From: Peromyscus leucopus
Taxonomy: Eukaryota; Chordata; Mammalia; Rodentia; Cricetidae
Direction of reading: 5' to 3'
Assembly: GCF_004664715.2 (NCBI RefSeq)
Contig: NC_051072.1
Coordinates: 39,556,142 to 39,620,141, forward strand
DNA length: 64,000 nt
In this document: positions 35,821 through 47,680 of the stretch, one piece after another
How the letters are laid out: every line of letters starts with the position of its first letter
Numbering within the stretch: the stretch's first letter is position 1
Program-made: the position numbers and the translations under genes
Notes under the pieces: generated by a model
What the model saw: only the letters and a program-made list of their open reading frames with translations
Databases searched by the model: none
Told to the model about the DNA's origin: nothing

Positions 35821-38800
35821 ATATAATTATATAAAATAAATCACTAGCCGTTTGTTTAAAAAAAAAAGTACATATATTCTAAAAACTAATCCAATTTTAT
35901 TAGAGGTAGTAGTCAACCTCACAGTCAAGTGGGATTTACAGTCTTCCTTCATAGTATAAAGCATTGCCAATGACCAATAAAATTCACCAGTCATTAAATC
36001 TCTACCAATTAACAGAGAAAGGGTGCTCCTGTCTAGTTCCTCATACTTGCTTACAGTCAGTCTCTGGGTAATTGTAAAAATGGGCTTATGTTTTTCTTCC
36101 TAGTGCTTTCAAAGAAGTTATTTTGTCCTGGAAATGCTCAAATGATTGCTAAATTATGTGTAGCAATCTGACCTTCTTCTAGAATTACTGTTATGCTTTT
36201 GTAGCACTGGAGACTGAACAGAGGCTCCAGATATACTAGAAAAATGCTGTGTTGCAGAGCTACAGACATGATGTCATTTTGAAATTAATATTGTCAATCC
36301 TAACAAAATAACTATAAATAGATTTATCCTAATGCTACTAGACTATATATTCCAGTAAGCCCGGTAACAATAATTTATAATCTTTTAGTACGTAAACTTG
36401 GATGAAGCCAACCAGTAATTATTTAATCAGTTACCAGGGAAAATCAAATGCCCCTGTTACACCCAGAGTGATGCATCTCTGTATCGGCAGCATTTGACCA
36501 GGATTCTTGACACCCGCCTAACAACACGAAGGGACAGTGTGCCCAAGTCAACTAACACTAAGCTATCAAGTAAAAATAGACAATATTTTCTAAATCCTAC
36601 CAATGTATTCATCTTTAAATTATCTACATAGCATTAGTTTCTCTCCACTGTGAGGAAATTTAAACTTCAAGCGAAACCTAAAGTTCCTATACCACACCAT
36701 TCCCAGTCTTGGCTCTCTACAGAGGTAGCTGGTTATGGTTGCCTTACAGAATTTTCCATTTTCACTGTAGGGACCCCCAGCCAAAGCAGACTCAAATAAA
36801 AATGGAGCTAGTGTACTAACGAACTGAATTTTAAATTTTATCTGACTGTATTAATTTAAACTTAAGTGGGTTTATGTGACTAGTGGCTACATTATTGAAC
36901 AGTGAATGGCAGGACATGTGCTGACATGAATACTTATGTGCCTATGAAGAAATGGTTTTGGAGTCTTCCCTAAAAGCCATGGTGTCATATGTCATGATCC
37001 TTTAGCGACTTCATTTTTTTTTTTTCCTGCAGCAAAGATCTCCTTTGCTATTTTTAGCCAATGCATGCTAGTCCAAAGTGTGACCATCAGCCATTGTGCT
37101 TTGGAAGGGCATTCTGATTTCCTGGTTTCCACTCTAACACAATAAACAGCCTTGTAAATCTCTGGTCATATGCTGTAGCTGATTAAAATAAAAGAATAGA
37201 CGTTGGAAGTCTGATTGTTAAGTGCTAGGATATCTGCATTCTTAAAATTTTCGTAAGAGTTGCCAAATTTTTGATGATCCTGCAGACACTCCCAACAGCA
37301 GTGTTTGAGTTCTCACATTTTTCTCTCCTCAAACAGCCGAATTCATTTTCCTGTACTTACTCTCCACGTCCTTTTGTCCTTCAAGCATATCCCCTATTTT
37401 TTCTTAGGGTAGAAGTAATTAAGAAAAGCATCAGCAGCTACCATTAAAACTCAAGCTACATTTCCCCATGCTTCCAAGCCTGTGTTCAATTTTGGCTCTT
37501 TAGCAATTTCTTTTGACCAAGCATTTCCCTGTTGTGTCTCTCGTGTGATGTGACAGTATCTTCACACTGCAGGAGGCAGTGGAAGAGGAATAGCCTTAGC
37601 CTTCTTTTTTTCAGCAATTTTCTGGCACTATTCAGTAAACCATGTGCTAAACTGCTCTTGTTGTAATACAGACAGATTTTGCTGTGAGCATGGAGCCTTC
37701 TGGCCTACACCTTCATCCTCACAGAAGTAGACAAGATGTCAGGCCTGACCAGAACTTTAGCACTCCTCTTTTAAAATGCTTTCCCTGAGAATAATCAATG
37801 GTTTCTAGATGATGCCTGAAATCTGAGGCCCACTGTATCAGCGTGACCAAAAGCACACATTGCTTCATCATCAGTAACTGTTTTACATGATTAAAGAACA
37901 CTTGGCCAGGAATCTAGTCTTGAGTGCCTCACTTGTCCTAGAACTGGAGATGGGCCAATACATCTTTGGGACTCAGCTTCCTTCTCTGAAATAGCAAAGC
38001 AGGAAGGTGACCACAGAGGAACATGAGCCAAAGTTGCCATTGGAGGAAATGAGGTTCTCCATGACTGCTACTGCTACTTGTCATTTGGGTTTGTTTTCAT
38101 AAGAGAAAACTGAGACAACAAAATAAATAGTTTGTGACTCCACTCTTTTGTCATTGACTGAGGAAAATTTTTGTGGCATGTCTTAAAACTCTAGAAAACC
38201 ATTTTTTTTTTTTTAGTTTTTGTACTCTTTCCAGCCTAATGGCTATCAAGATTAAATAGATATTAATTTGCATAATAAACATGTTTCTGTTACTTTCTTA
38301 AGTCTATACAATCAACAAAACAAAACACAGTTCCTGACTTTTCGTGCATGGTGGTATCTATGGTACAAACACTACTCACAACACATGGTGTTGGCCACGC
38401 AGAGCTAAGAAGGGGTACCGCATAGAGCAACCCTGCATCCTGCTTCCACAAACTGCTGCAACCCTTCTCAAAATACAGATAGTAAAGTGTCATCACATAA
38501 TTAAAAGGTGACAAGTTCAGAGTTCTCTTATGCAATCTTTGAAATTTGAAAATAATTTACTGAACTGAACGTTTATATAATTTAATTTAAAAAAATGGTT
38601 GCTGTACCAGCTTACAAAATTCCAGAATGTTTTAAAAAGGTGCCTGTGAAGTCAGTAGTGATCAGTTCTAAAACATTGCTGCTTACTGGCCATTGGGAAA
38701 GCCTCTACTCTGAAGAGCCTGCTCTTTTGTGGTTTTCTTAAAGCTGTTGGTTTGATTTTTAGATGCTGCTTTATAGATTCTACATTTGTTTTTATCAGTA

Positions 38801-39783
38801 TATGCATTGCCAATTTATTTCTTGGGTCTATGTTCCACGTTTGAAGAGGGAATGGTCAGGTCTAGGATTATACTGTAGCACTCACTGAGTATTCAACACA
38901 TACATAGTTACATAAGGAGACCCTCCAAATCAACACTGGCATATGCAGATTATAATGAGCCCTTAGATTCTGAAGCCATATGCTGTGTTTATATAAAAAC
39001 AGTACAGAGAAGGGTTATCTTTCTATAGTCATAGGGCTTGAAAATTAAGACTCCCACAGACTTGAAATTATAAAACTGTTATCATCCCAGAGAACAGAGA
39101 AGCACAGGTTTGAGATTTCCAAAAGCAACTCTCAAGTTAACACTCAAACAATCAATCAAAGGTTGTGGCTTTTTTGGCATCTGTGCTGTGAAATCAAAGC
39201 TCTTCGGGCACTTATGGATGAAGCACCAGAGGAAGGAAAGTCCCATGCAATTCTAAGTATGCAAAAGGTTCAACTTCGTCTCAGCTCTCTCAGGCTCAAG
39301 TAAAAGAGCAAAAAGGCAAATTGTACAGGTCCTGGCAGCAGGCTGTAGGGAAGGGCAAGGCATAGAGCAGGCCGGAACACGAATTTAAAGATCAGTATGG
39401 AAGAAACCAGAATGTTCATTCAATTAGCTAAACATTTGTTAAGGCAATTAGCCTTAATGTTAGTATTTTAAAACATTGTTGGGGTTACGGTTAATGTAGG
39501 AGTGTGGCAGTATTTGGGGAAGCCCATTTTTAAAGGAGTGAATCTTGTAAAAAAAAAAAAATTATTTTAAGCCAATCCTCAGGGGAGGGGACATTATTTT
39601 CTTCTTTTTAATCACTGGTGAGTTGGCCTTGACCCAGCAAATAACGCCACCCATGCTCATACAACCAATCCCCACAAACAAAAAGCACTGAAAATGGGAG
39701 AGAGACTAGCTGAGAAGATGAAAGGGTTCAGGGATGCAGGAGGCAGGGGAGGGTAATGAGAGTAAATGTCACCATAGTTCACT

Positions 39784-39786
<3 letters not shown>
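35821..39786. other. Mostly unique sequence
   Basis: About 4 kb with one ID-like relic (36198-36275) and short A/T runs. No exon was recognised. Confidence 0.45.
36198..36275 (-). mobile_element. ID-like SINE relic
   Basis: tagcactggagactgaacag and gttgcagagctacagacatg are spaced like the antisense box B to head of an ID/tRNA-Ala-type SINE. Diverged. Confidence 0.4.

Positions 39787-39878
<92 letters not shown>
39787..39878. repeat. Compound (TG)n(GA)n microsatellite
   Basis: TG units to 39834, then GA units to 39878, with no other bases between. Confidence 0.97.
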
Positions 39879-39880
<2 letters not shown>

Positions 39881-40204
39881 TGCCAAAAAATAAAGAGAAG
39901 GAAAAAGAGTTTAAAATAATTTTCATGGCACCCTATTCCAGTCTTTTTAAGATTTCATTCAGAGGGACACACTATTTGGGAAATTTTTATTTACTAGGAA
40001 AGCATTCTAGTCTCTGAATTGGCTGCAAATTATTAATTTCCTATGGCCATGTTTTCTTATTTAGTAAGCATAAAAGGAAACAAATGAGAGGATGGCACGG
40101 GGTATCAGTGACAGTTACTCTTAGGCAATGTGGCTTTCCTCTGTGACTACCTGATAACCCTTTATAGTAAAAATCTTACTAAACTATTCCTAAAAATGAG
40201 CACT

Positions 40205-40310
40205 TCCTTCATCGATCCACTTCTTCAGCCAACAAGCATGCAATGAATACCTAGGAATATATTGTGTGCCAACATCAACAAAACATGGAGGACTGGGTCA
40301 CTTCTGTCTC
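40205..40310 (-). mobile_element. Possible L2 3' end relic
   Basis: ccaacaagcatgcaatgaat and atattgtgtgccaacatc recall the antisense L2 terminus. Weak. Confidence 0.35.
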
Positions 40311-40889
40311 AGAGTACACAGATGTGACCCACCACATAGCAGTCAAGGGTGGTAAGCTACTGAAACCTCCTTTACTGCCTGGTGTCATTTCAGAAGATGA
40401 AAATGAGGAAGCAGAATCATGACGTATGTTCCTTCGGCAGACAGGTGGCTGTTTTAAGTGTTATCTTGAAACAAATTAGTTTGCAGTGGGTTTTTATAAG
40501 AAAAACAGGAGCATAATTAGATTGCGCACGTTTTCTTAAATTTAATCCAGGCATTCTTACGTGGTTCTTTTATATTTGGGGGTTTTAGGCTAGAGTAATT
40601 CTATTCCAATACCAGATACAAAATCTGGAGTTTCACTGTATCTTCAGACATGCATTTAAGATGTTTTAATCCTATTAGCAGCCAAAGGACACTGCCTCAC
40701 TTTTGCAAGACTCCAACCTTCTTGATGGCATAAAGTATGTGGTTTACTTCTGATGCAATTTCTGCGTTTGTTGCCAATGACAACGGTTGTTTTCTTCATT
40801 AGGTTTTATGTGGTTGGTCAGGTTATGTCACGAGAATTGTACTCAGAATTATGAGTCTGTTGAATGCAGCTTTGTGCTCTGATTGCAGT

Positions 40890-40890
<1 letters not shown>

Positions 40891-40940
<50 letters not shown>
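40891..40940. repeat. (GT)n microsatellite
   Basis: 25 uninterrupted GT units. Confidence 0.97.
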
Positions 40941-40941
<1 letters not shown>

Positions 40942-41945
40942 GGGGAAGGAGGTGGCTTTCAGTTTTGTTAAGACAGAAATACAGACTACTGGGTACCCTG
41001 AGTGACCTTTGTACCTCTGCTGGTTTCTCTCTTCTCCTCCCCTACCATCTATTTTCTAGCCTCTGGAAAATGGCACATGTGTGTCCAGAAAGTTCCACTA
41101 ATCAGTTCTTTTCTGTTGCTCTCCTGTTTCTGTGGCTTCAAGAGGCCTTGAGTTGCAATCTCCTGAGTGCGTCACTGAGAACAACTTAAGTCAACTGTAA
41201 TTTTCAACAGATCCTGAACACGGATTTGGAAAGATCAGGTGTTATTGAAAAGAGTTATAATGAATTCAGGCTTGAGTCCAATTGCTTCCAGCTTGTCTCC
41301 TCCCTCTGTGGGTTAACAAGTGTTTCCAAAGCCACAGGGCTTTAAGAATCCTGAAACAGCTAATTAACAGAGCTGATCTACATCATATGAAGCCTGTATG
41401 TTCCAGGCGGCTGCGAGACCTCAGCTTCCCCAGGCTATCGGAACCGTGAGGGAGCACGTGGAATTAGATTGTGACATTCTGCTCCCTGCCTGTGGCAGAA
41501 AATAACCTTCTCAACAGGCACTTTAGGTGAGAATAGTCCTTTCAACAACAACACAAAAAGGTCTCATAGCCATGACTATGAAAAAGTAAATGAACATTTC
41601 CTCATGTTCAGACTGTGAGTCACAACTGGCCTGTGAGTGGACCAAAGCCGGAGGCATTCCCTTCATATGTTGTCCAGTGAAACACAGGCTTGGGGAGAGG
41701 GTTAGCTTTGAGTCACAGTCTTCCAACAGGCAAACAAAACCCAAAGTAAAGAGGTACTGATCTCCTTTTCCAGCATTTTTTTCTACTTATCTATATAAGC
41801 AAAAGTATAATCAAAATTTACCTATTTAAAAAAAAATTAGACAAGATGAACTGGACTGGTTATGTGCTTTAATGATAAAATCATCTATCACACACAAAAG
41901 TCTTCTCACATACCTCTGGTTTAAAATCTGTCTTCCATCACCCCA
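40941..41945. other. Unique sequence
   Basis: Slightly GC-richer around 41400-41470 with several CpGs. No exon or repeat could be assigned. Confidence 0.4.
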
Positions 41946-42074
41946 GGGGTGGTGGTGGTGGTGGTGGTGGTGGTGGTGGTGGTGGTGGTGCATCCCTTAA
42001 TCCCAGCACTTGGGAGTCAGAGGCAGACTGGTCTCTGTGAGTTCAAGGCCAGTCTGGTCTTCAGAGCAAGTTCT
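41946..42074 (+). mobile_element. Truncated B1 SINE whose head is a (GGT)n expansion
   Basis: A (GGT)14 array at 41948-41990 runs directly into tgcatcccttaatcccagca, then gtctctgtgagttcaaggcc and agtctggtcttcagagcaag, where B1 stops. The normal B1 head contains ggtggtgg, so the array looks like expansion of that motif. Confidence 0.88.
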
Positions 42075-45000
42075 ATGATCTTATCAAAGTTTTCTTTCTA
42101 AAACATACCACCCCCTGCTTGAATAGGCCTGATTTTTTTTCCTTGTTTCATGGTTGGTAACATACACATTTTTTATGCTTCTTATGCCACAGCAATCACT
42201 AGCAGATCCACATCTACATAATTTCATTCGAGGCTACCAGACCAAATTGTGTACACTCGAATACTATTGCAGTGGAAATCTTGCTCTCAACGAGCCCTGC
42301 CTTTTGAAGGCAGTCATCTCATCCACCCAATCATTCATCTCTTTGCTCAATTTTTTTGTTCATTATTAAGATGATAAAGCTTTAATGTCATGTGCTTTGG
42401 GAATTATTTACCTCTTAATCATGGGACTACACTCTGTATCCTTCTAACTAATTCTTTTGTCATTCATATCACAAGGATACAAACCTTTTGGTACTTAATG
42501 TTTATATTATCTTTACAATATACAGAATGAAATGATAAAGGACTTATATGGGAATGGACAAGTGGATGGATTAATGGATATAACTAGGTCATCAAATTAG
42601 ATTAAACCTAAGGGTTCTTTAAAGTATATAATTAATTTTATGAAATCTATTTTTAGCAACAGGTTTGAAGTGGTAGGAAAGAAATATATCAGCAGTTTAC
42701 ATTCATATCTGGTGACATATGATTACAAGTCCAGTTTTAACCCATGACTTAAATTTGCACAGGTCCTTTATGCAGACTTCTCATTAAATGACTACAGACA
42801 CAACCCTGACTGATACATAAAAGCTATTTGTATAGGCAGGTGGCTCTCATTTAATGCTTAAAAACATTAGATTTGTCTTCTGAATGCATTATGTCAAGCC
42901 CAAAGCTTGGAATGCTACTAAAAGATTGAATTAGAATTGAAACAAATCACAAGCTCTAAAAGAAATAACGGTGTCAATGTATAATTAACATTCATGTACA
43001 ACAACTAGCTATGTAGAAAAATTACAGCAACAAAAAAAGGAGCAAATGGAAGATCTTCAAGAAGGACTTGAGGATTTTAAAATAATGCCTTAAAAAATGC
43101 TTCATGCTTTAACGAAAAAGAAAAGACTGTCGGTGACAGAATATTCGAAGAGCAAGCTTTGAAAACATATGGTGACTGCCCGTTATGAGAGTTAGTGTTT
43201 CCTTCTGGAAAACGCTCCTTGTGCAGAGACCCATGGAGCAGAGGAATGAGCCAGGCACATGGAGCTTAGACCAGTAAAAAAGTCCTAACTTTTTCAAGGG
43301 ACCAGGCATCCTGCAAAGACCACAGCAGCTGAGATTTGAACACATTCTTGGGGATAACCCTACAGGACATGGCAAGAACACAGAGCTTAAAATGAAGAGA
43401 CATTGAATAAAACCTAGCACAGGTCCAGGAAGAAAAGGAGAAATGTCCATTTTTATTGGAGCAGACACACAACAGAAGTACATTGTCATACTGGGGTGAG
43501 GTGGGGGATGGTTGTGTCTGGGTAACACTAAGACCTACTACACCTTGGGGAACCCAGTTAGCTGTTGGGTCTAGCAGAAGAGCAAAAATATCCATCCTCA
43601 AAAGCTGAACTCGCTACTTTGAGCTGACCTCAGGGTCTCCCACAAAGAATGAGATGGACAATCATAGGAACCGCTTCAGCAGTGTGGGGAAAAGCTAATG
43701 TAACTTAAGTTATCATAGTAGATGTTGTATGCTTTGGTTGCTTAGGACTAGGGAAGTAAGGTGTATGTTCACATTTAATAAATTATTAGAAAGGTAAAGG
43801 AGAAGAAGAGTTAGAAAGACCATTTATTAGAAACTTATTACAGGCAATACAATGAGTTATATAAAGAAAAAATGAAGAAAAAAAGACAAAATCTAAAATA
43901 AATAAAACATGTGTTATGCAATATATATGTATATTGCAATAATACATATATATTTATACATATATATGTGTTTGTACATAACTTTTAAAAACAAAATCCT
44001 ATTTCATGGGAGACAGTCAACGTGTTCTGAACTCAGGATTTGCTTGATTCGGATAACAGTTTTCTTGATGGGAATGGAAGTGCTGGTGATAGAAAGGATA
44101 CCAAGCAGGATCTTCACTCGAAGAATCTATTGGGGATGAGAACGGCATTTGTTTCATGGAGTGATGATCATTTCCCAGAAGAAAATAATCAGAAATCTCA
44201 TGCTCAGAAAGTAGAACCACTGGTGGGCAGCACAAAGAAGCAGAGTGAGGAGCTCCTTTATGAAGGCTGGGGTCCACCTGAGCCACCTCATGGTGGGTCC
44301 AGCTGCCTGGGCAGATGTACCTGTTGAGTCGTTCTGTGTTAAGAGGAAGCTATCAGATCAGAGTGAATTCTGCACTCTGCTGCCAAAGTGATATGCTATA
44401 TGGAATCTATCAAGACCTTCTGGCTTCTTCCGGATGAGGGAATATTTGGAATAATCGCAATTTTCTTGGTTTCCCTGAAGTCATACAGTGCATTTAACTG
44501 GTCATTATATTTTAATTTTTATACAGGTGAAAATTCATTTTCAATGTGAATGAAAATCCTATATATGTCATTTTACTCTAGGATAAAAATAAATCCTTAA
44601 TTTAATTTCATTAGCCCTGGGTCTGTGGAAGTTTTCCTATTTAGTGGTTGCCTCTGCAAAACAGGAGTTTGGGATCAGTATCATTCTAGGAATGGAATCC
44701 GATTTAGGATCAGCTTCACCAAGGATGGGTTAGGGTGCTCTGACTCTGTATACCTAGAGCTACAATTCTCCTAAGTAATTGTGTGCCCTGAGCTAATGTG
44801 ATATCTAGGCAGTATGGCCAGTTGAAATGAAGCAGCCAGAGGAAGTGCTCTTTGGTGGGAGTGGAGGCGGGGAGGAGGGAGGAGGAGGAAATGACATCAT
44901 TCCTGTCAGTTCTACTCCAGACCAGTGACAGATGCGCATGAAGCCCCAGAGAGTTTTAAGAGACCCAAAGAGCACGTAGTATCTCATTGCTCTTCAAAGA

Positions 45001-46088
45001 CACAGCAACTTACATGGAGCAGTAAGTTAGTTTACCAGAGAATCTGGAATAAAACACAGCCCTGGAAAACCAAAGTTTAAACATATGCACTCTCAAATGC
45101 ACTCATATGCACTCACAACAAAATAATGTTGGAAACATTTGGAAATGTCACATTTCAGTTTAGGGAGGAAGAAGCCAGATTTTTCCCCCATTCTTAGCGA
45201 GTGGCCCAAAGTTAATTTTACTAAAGACCAAAGGCGTGATTTTACCCATTTCCAAATCTTCAGCCTTGTGTGTGAAAGCAAAACCTTAAAAAAAGAAAAC
45301 GACCTCCAAGATTGAAAAGAAACATGGATAAGCCATTTCCCAGTAAAGAAAAATTACTGCAAAATCATTGTAGTGTGTATGGAAATTTCAAAGGGTGGCG
45401 AAATGTATTCTGATGCCCAAAGAGAATAACCGGATGTGTGACTAAAGCTGTTGAGCTGCAAGCAGCTCGCTCACCTCAGAGCCTACAGAGCCACTGACGT
45501 TACTTTTTCTCTTTCCTCTTCCTCTCTTTGTCCTTAGTATTCTTTCCCCTCGCCCTCTGCCTCCTCCTGTCCTCTTACTGTCTTTCTACATTTGTCTTTT
45601 CACTGATCCTAATAGGAAATTCATGGTACAAAGCTAATGAAGCTGGTAGGGAAATTTGGCATATAGCCTGAAAACCTATACTTGATATTAACCCAAGGCA
45701 GGTGTAATCTGTTACTTACTCTGTTAATTTTATTTTCATGGTATGTCATCATGGTTCTTCCAGGCTAAGAATGGGTATGGGTCGGGTTGGGGGCAAGTAT
45801 GTATTATCAATATTCTGTGAAAAGAAAAAAGTCTCCCAGCTCCATAGGAAGAATACTGGAATGCAGGCTCAGACTTGGGGCACTTCATCTTGTCTATCAA
45901 AGAATAAGCCACTGTGGCATTTTGGGAGAATAATGCCAAAACAGAAGAGTATCCAAGAGAATTCAAGTACACATCTCATTTTAAAAGTCTCCGTTAAATG
46001 GGGCTTAGTTCTTTGCAATGCCCACACAGTCTAAATAAGTTGTCCTTGGATGGAAAACACATCAATTATTTAGAGCCACAAGAAGAAA
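42075..46088. other. Mostly unique sequence, 4 kb
   Basis: No confident exon. An AT-rich patch with a 9-bp-arm inverted repeat (43917-43925 with 43930-43938) lies near 43.9 kb. A GGAGG-rich run lies at 44863-44890. Confidence 0.4.
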
Positions 46089-46125
46089 CACTCTACTTGA
46101 TCTCAGCCAAAGGCTAAAAAGCAAT
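46089..46125 (-). pseudogene. U2 snRNA pseudogene fragment (5' end)
   Basis: The minus strand reads ATTGCTTTTTAGCC, TTTGGCTGAGATCAAGTAG, matching the first ~36 bases of U2 snRNA with a few changes and a one-base gap. It lacks the Sm site, the 3' stem-loops and any U2 promoter, so it is a truncated retroposed copy. No A tail is visible. Confidence 0.8.
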
Positions 46126-46544
46126 GACTGTAGTAGTGGGAGGGGAGGTCACAGTGCTCAGAGACACACAAAGCCACCTTAGAGAACCTGGAGGGGGCAT
46201 GCTGGCTCCTCCCATAGGATGACAATGAGTGCTCCCTTCAACCTCAGGAGTCCACATTTCAGAATGCAGACATTGTACTGCTGAGTTTCACAGCAATAGA
46301 GGAACTGGTGGCGAGGCCAGGCACGAGGTTCCTCCCCATGAGTATAGATCATTATGCCTCAAAATATTCATTTTTATATTATTAACATTGTCTGCAGTAG
46401 TCACTTTATTTATTCCAATGGTATTTCTAGAATCCCTTCTCACTTGCAGTCAGTCACAGGTGGGTCCTGACAAGTTATAAAATTAAATGTTCAAACATAA
46501 ACAACAAAAAGTGAATTCCTGCCCCTGAGTTAAAAGCTTCACAT

Positions 46545-46668
46545 GACTTGACTTCAATCCCCATTTATGCCACTCATTCTTTGAAGGACCCAAGGCAATC
46601 CACTTAAACCTTGGGCCCCAGACCCTCATATTCCCTTCCTATAAAACAGGAATGGTACTATTTGGATA
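46545..46668 (+). mobile_element. MIR SINE relic
   Basis: cttcaatccccatttatgcc, caatccacttaaaccttggg and cctataaaacaggaatgg keep the MIR sense order. Confidence 0.65.
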
Positions 46669-46671
46669 TAT

Positions 46672-46990
46672 TTTGATATGGCTTGAGTGTGCTCTCAGTG
46701 GTCAGTATGGAAGTGATTAGCAATGGATAAGATCATTACATTACAGTGGAGTGCACATGACTGAATCCTGGTGGGTTTATAAATGGTGTCATAGTCTAGA
46801 CAGACATTCATAGAGATGTTCACTCTCGTCTCTGTGTCCTGGACACCTTGGTACTCTGCCTACAAGGATGCCATTGCTGAATCATCAGTGTTCTTTGCTC
46901 TTGAACCAGAAACTTAGGCCCAAACACACCCCCTTTCTTTATAATTTATCCACTATATTATCTAACAACAGAAAACAGACTAATACAAAT
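46672..46990 (+). mobile_element. MaLR-type LTR, ancient
   Basis: The tail caaacacaccccctttcttt, aatttatccactatattatc, aacaacagaaaacagactaa, then tacaaat is the standard 3' end of an MLT1/MST-like LTR. The start is approximate. Confidence 0.65.
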
Positions 46991-47339
46991 GATTACATCC
47001 ACTTCCCATGTAGTGTGCCGAAAGATCAGAGAGCCCTGTGAGAAAGTGTCCTGGGTATGGGGGTACACAGAGATACAGCTATGTGGCCAAAGTATTTCCA
47101 AACAGTAGTCTATACAAGGTACGATGTATAGTTTTAAGACACAGTGTCTAAATATATGAACTTTTCCTCATGTAGAGTGGCAAGGTCACAAAAGATGATA
47201 CCAGAAAAGAAAGGGGACAGAAAAATTGCTAAGCCTGCTGTAGGATGAACAGTAGGCTGGCTGGTGACCAATAATTCCATCGGCTGATGTAGCAACTAAG
47301 GTTCAGAAATACTACCTGAGAAGTCAGAGGCCACACCAA

Positions 47340-47440
47340 TAAATGACAGCCATCTCACAGTGCTGACATGGGAGGGCTGTAAGTTTACAAACAGCCTGGG
47401 CTACAGAGTGTGACCCTGCCTCAAAACCCAGAATCAAATA
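47340..47440 (+). mobile_element. Old B1-like SINE fragment
   Basis: acagcctgggctacagagtg and tgaccctgcctcaaaacc mark the right half of a 7SL-type SINE. Confidence 0.5.
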
Positions 47441-47544
47441 AAATCAAATCAGTCTGTTTTTATTAATTATAACTCAGGGTATTTGAAACACTGGCCAAGT
47501 GCTTTGTGGCATTATGGGGAATAGTATGGAAGAGGAGGGTTAGC

Positions 47545-47680
47545 AGGAGTGTGGGGGGGCGGGGGATGGAGGGTAGGGTGTGACCAGATGTAATGGAGCC
47601 AATATAATCAAAATAAATTACATACATATGTAAAAATGTCATAATGAAACCCATTGTATGCACTAGTAAAACTAAGGCAT
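47545..47680 (+). mobile_element. Probable L1 3' tail
   Basis: A G-rich run (gggggggcgggggatggagg) is followed by aatcaaaataaattacatac and gtcataatgaaacccattgt, a combination seen at rodent L1 3' ends. Confidence 0.45.

Noticed and set aside
43109..43528. 139-codon minus-strand open frame
   Set aside because: Cys/Pro/Leu-rich with no known motif, and an overlapping second frame is equally long. I could not link it to any family.
45495..45502. CRE-like TGACGTTA at 45.5 kb
   Set aside because: A single near-match in isolated intronic sequence with no nearby exon; too likely by chance.
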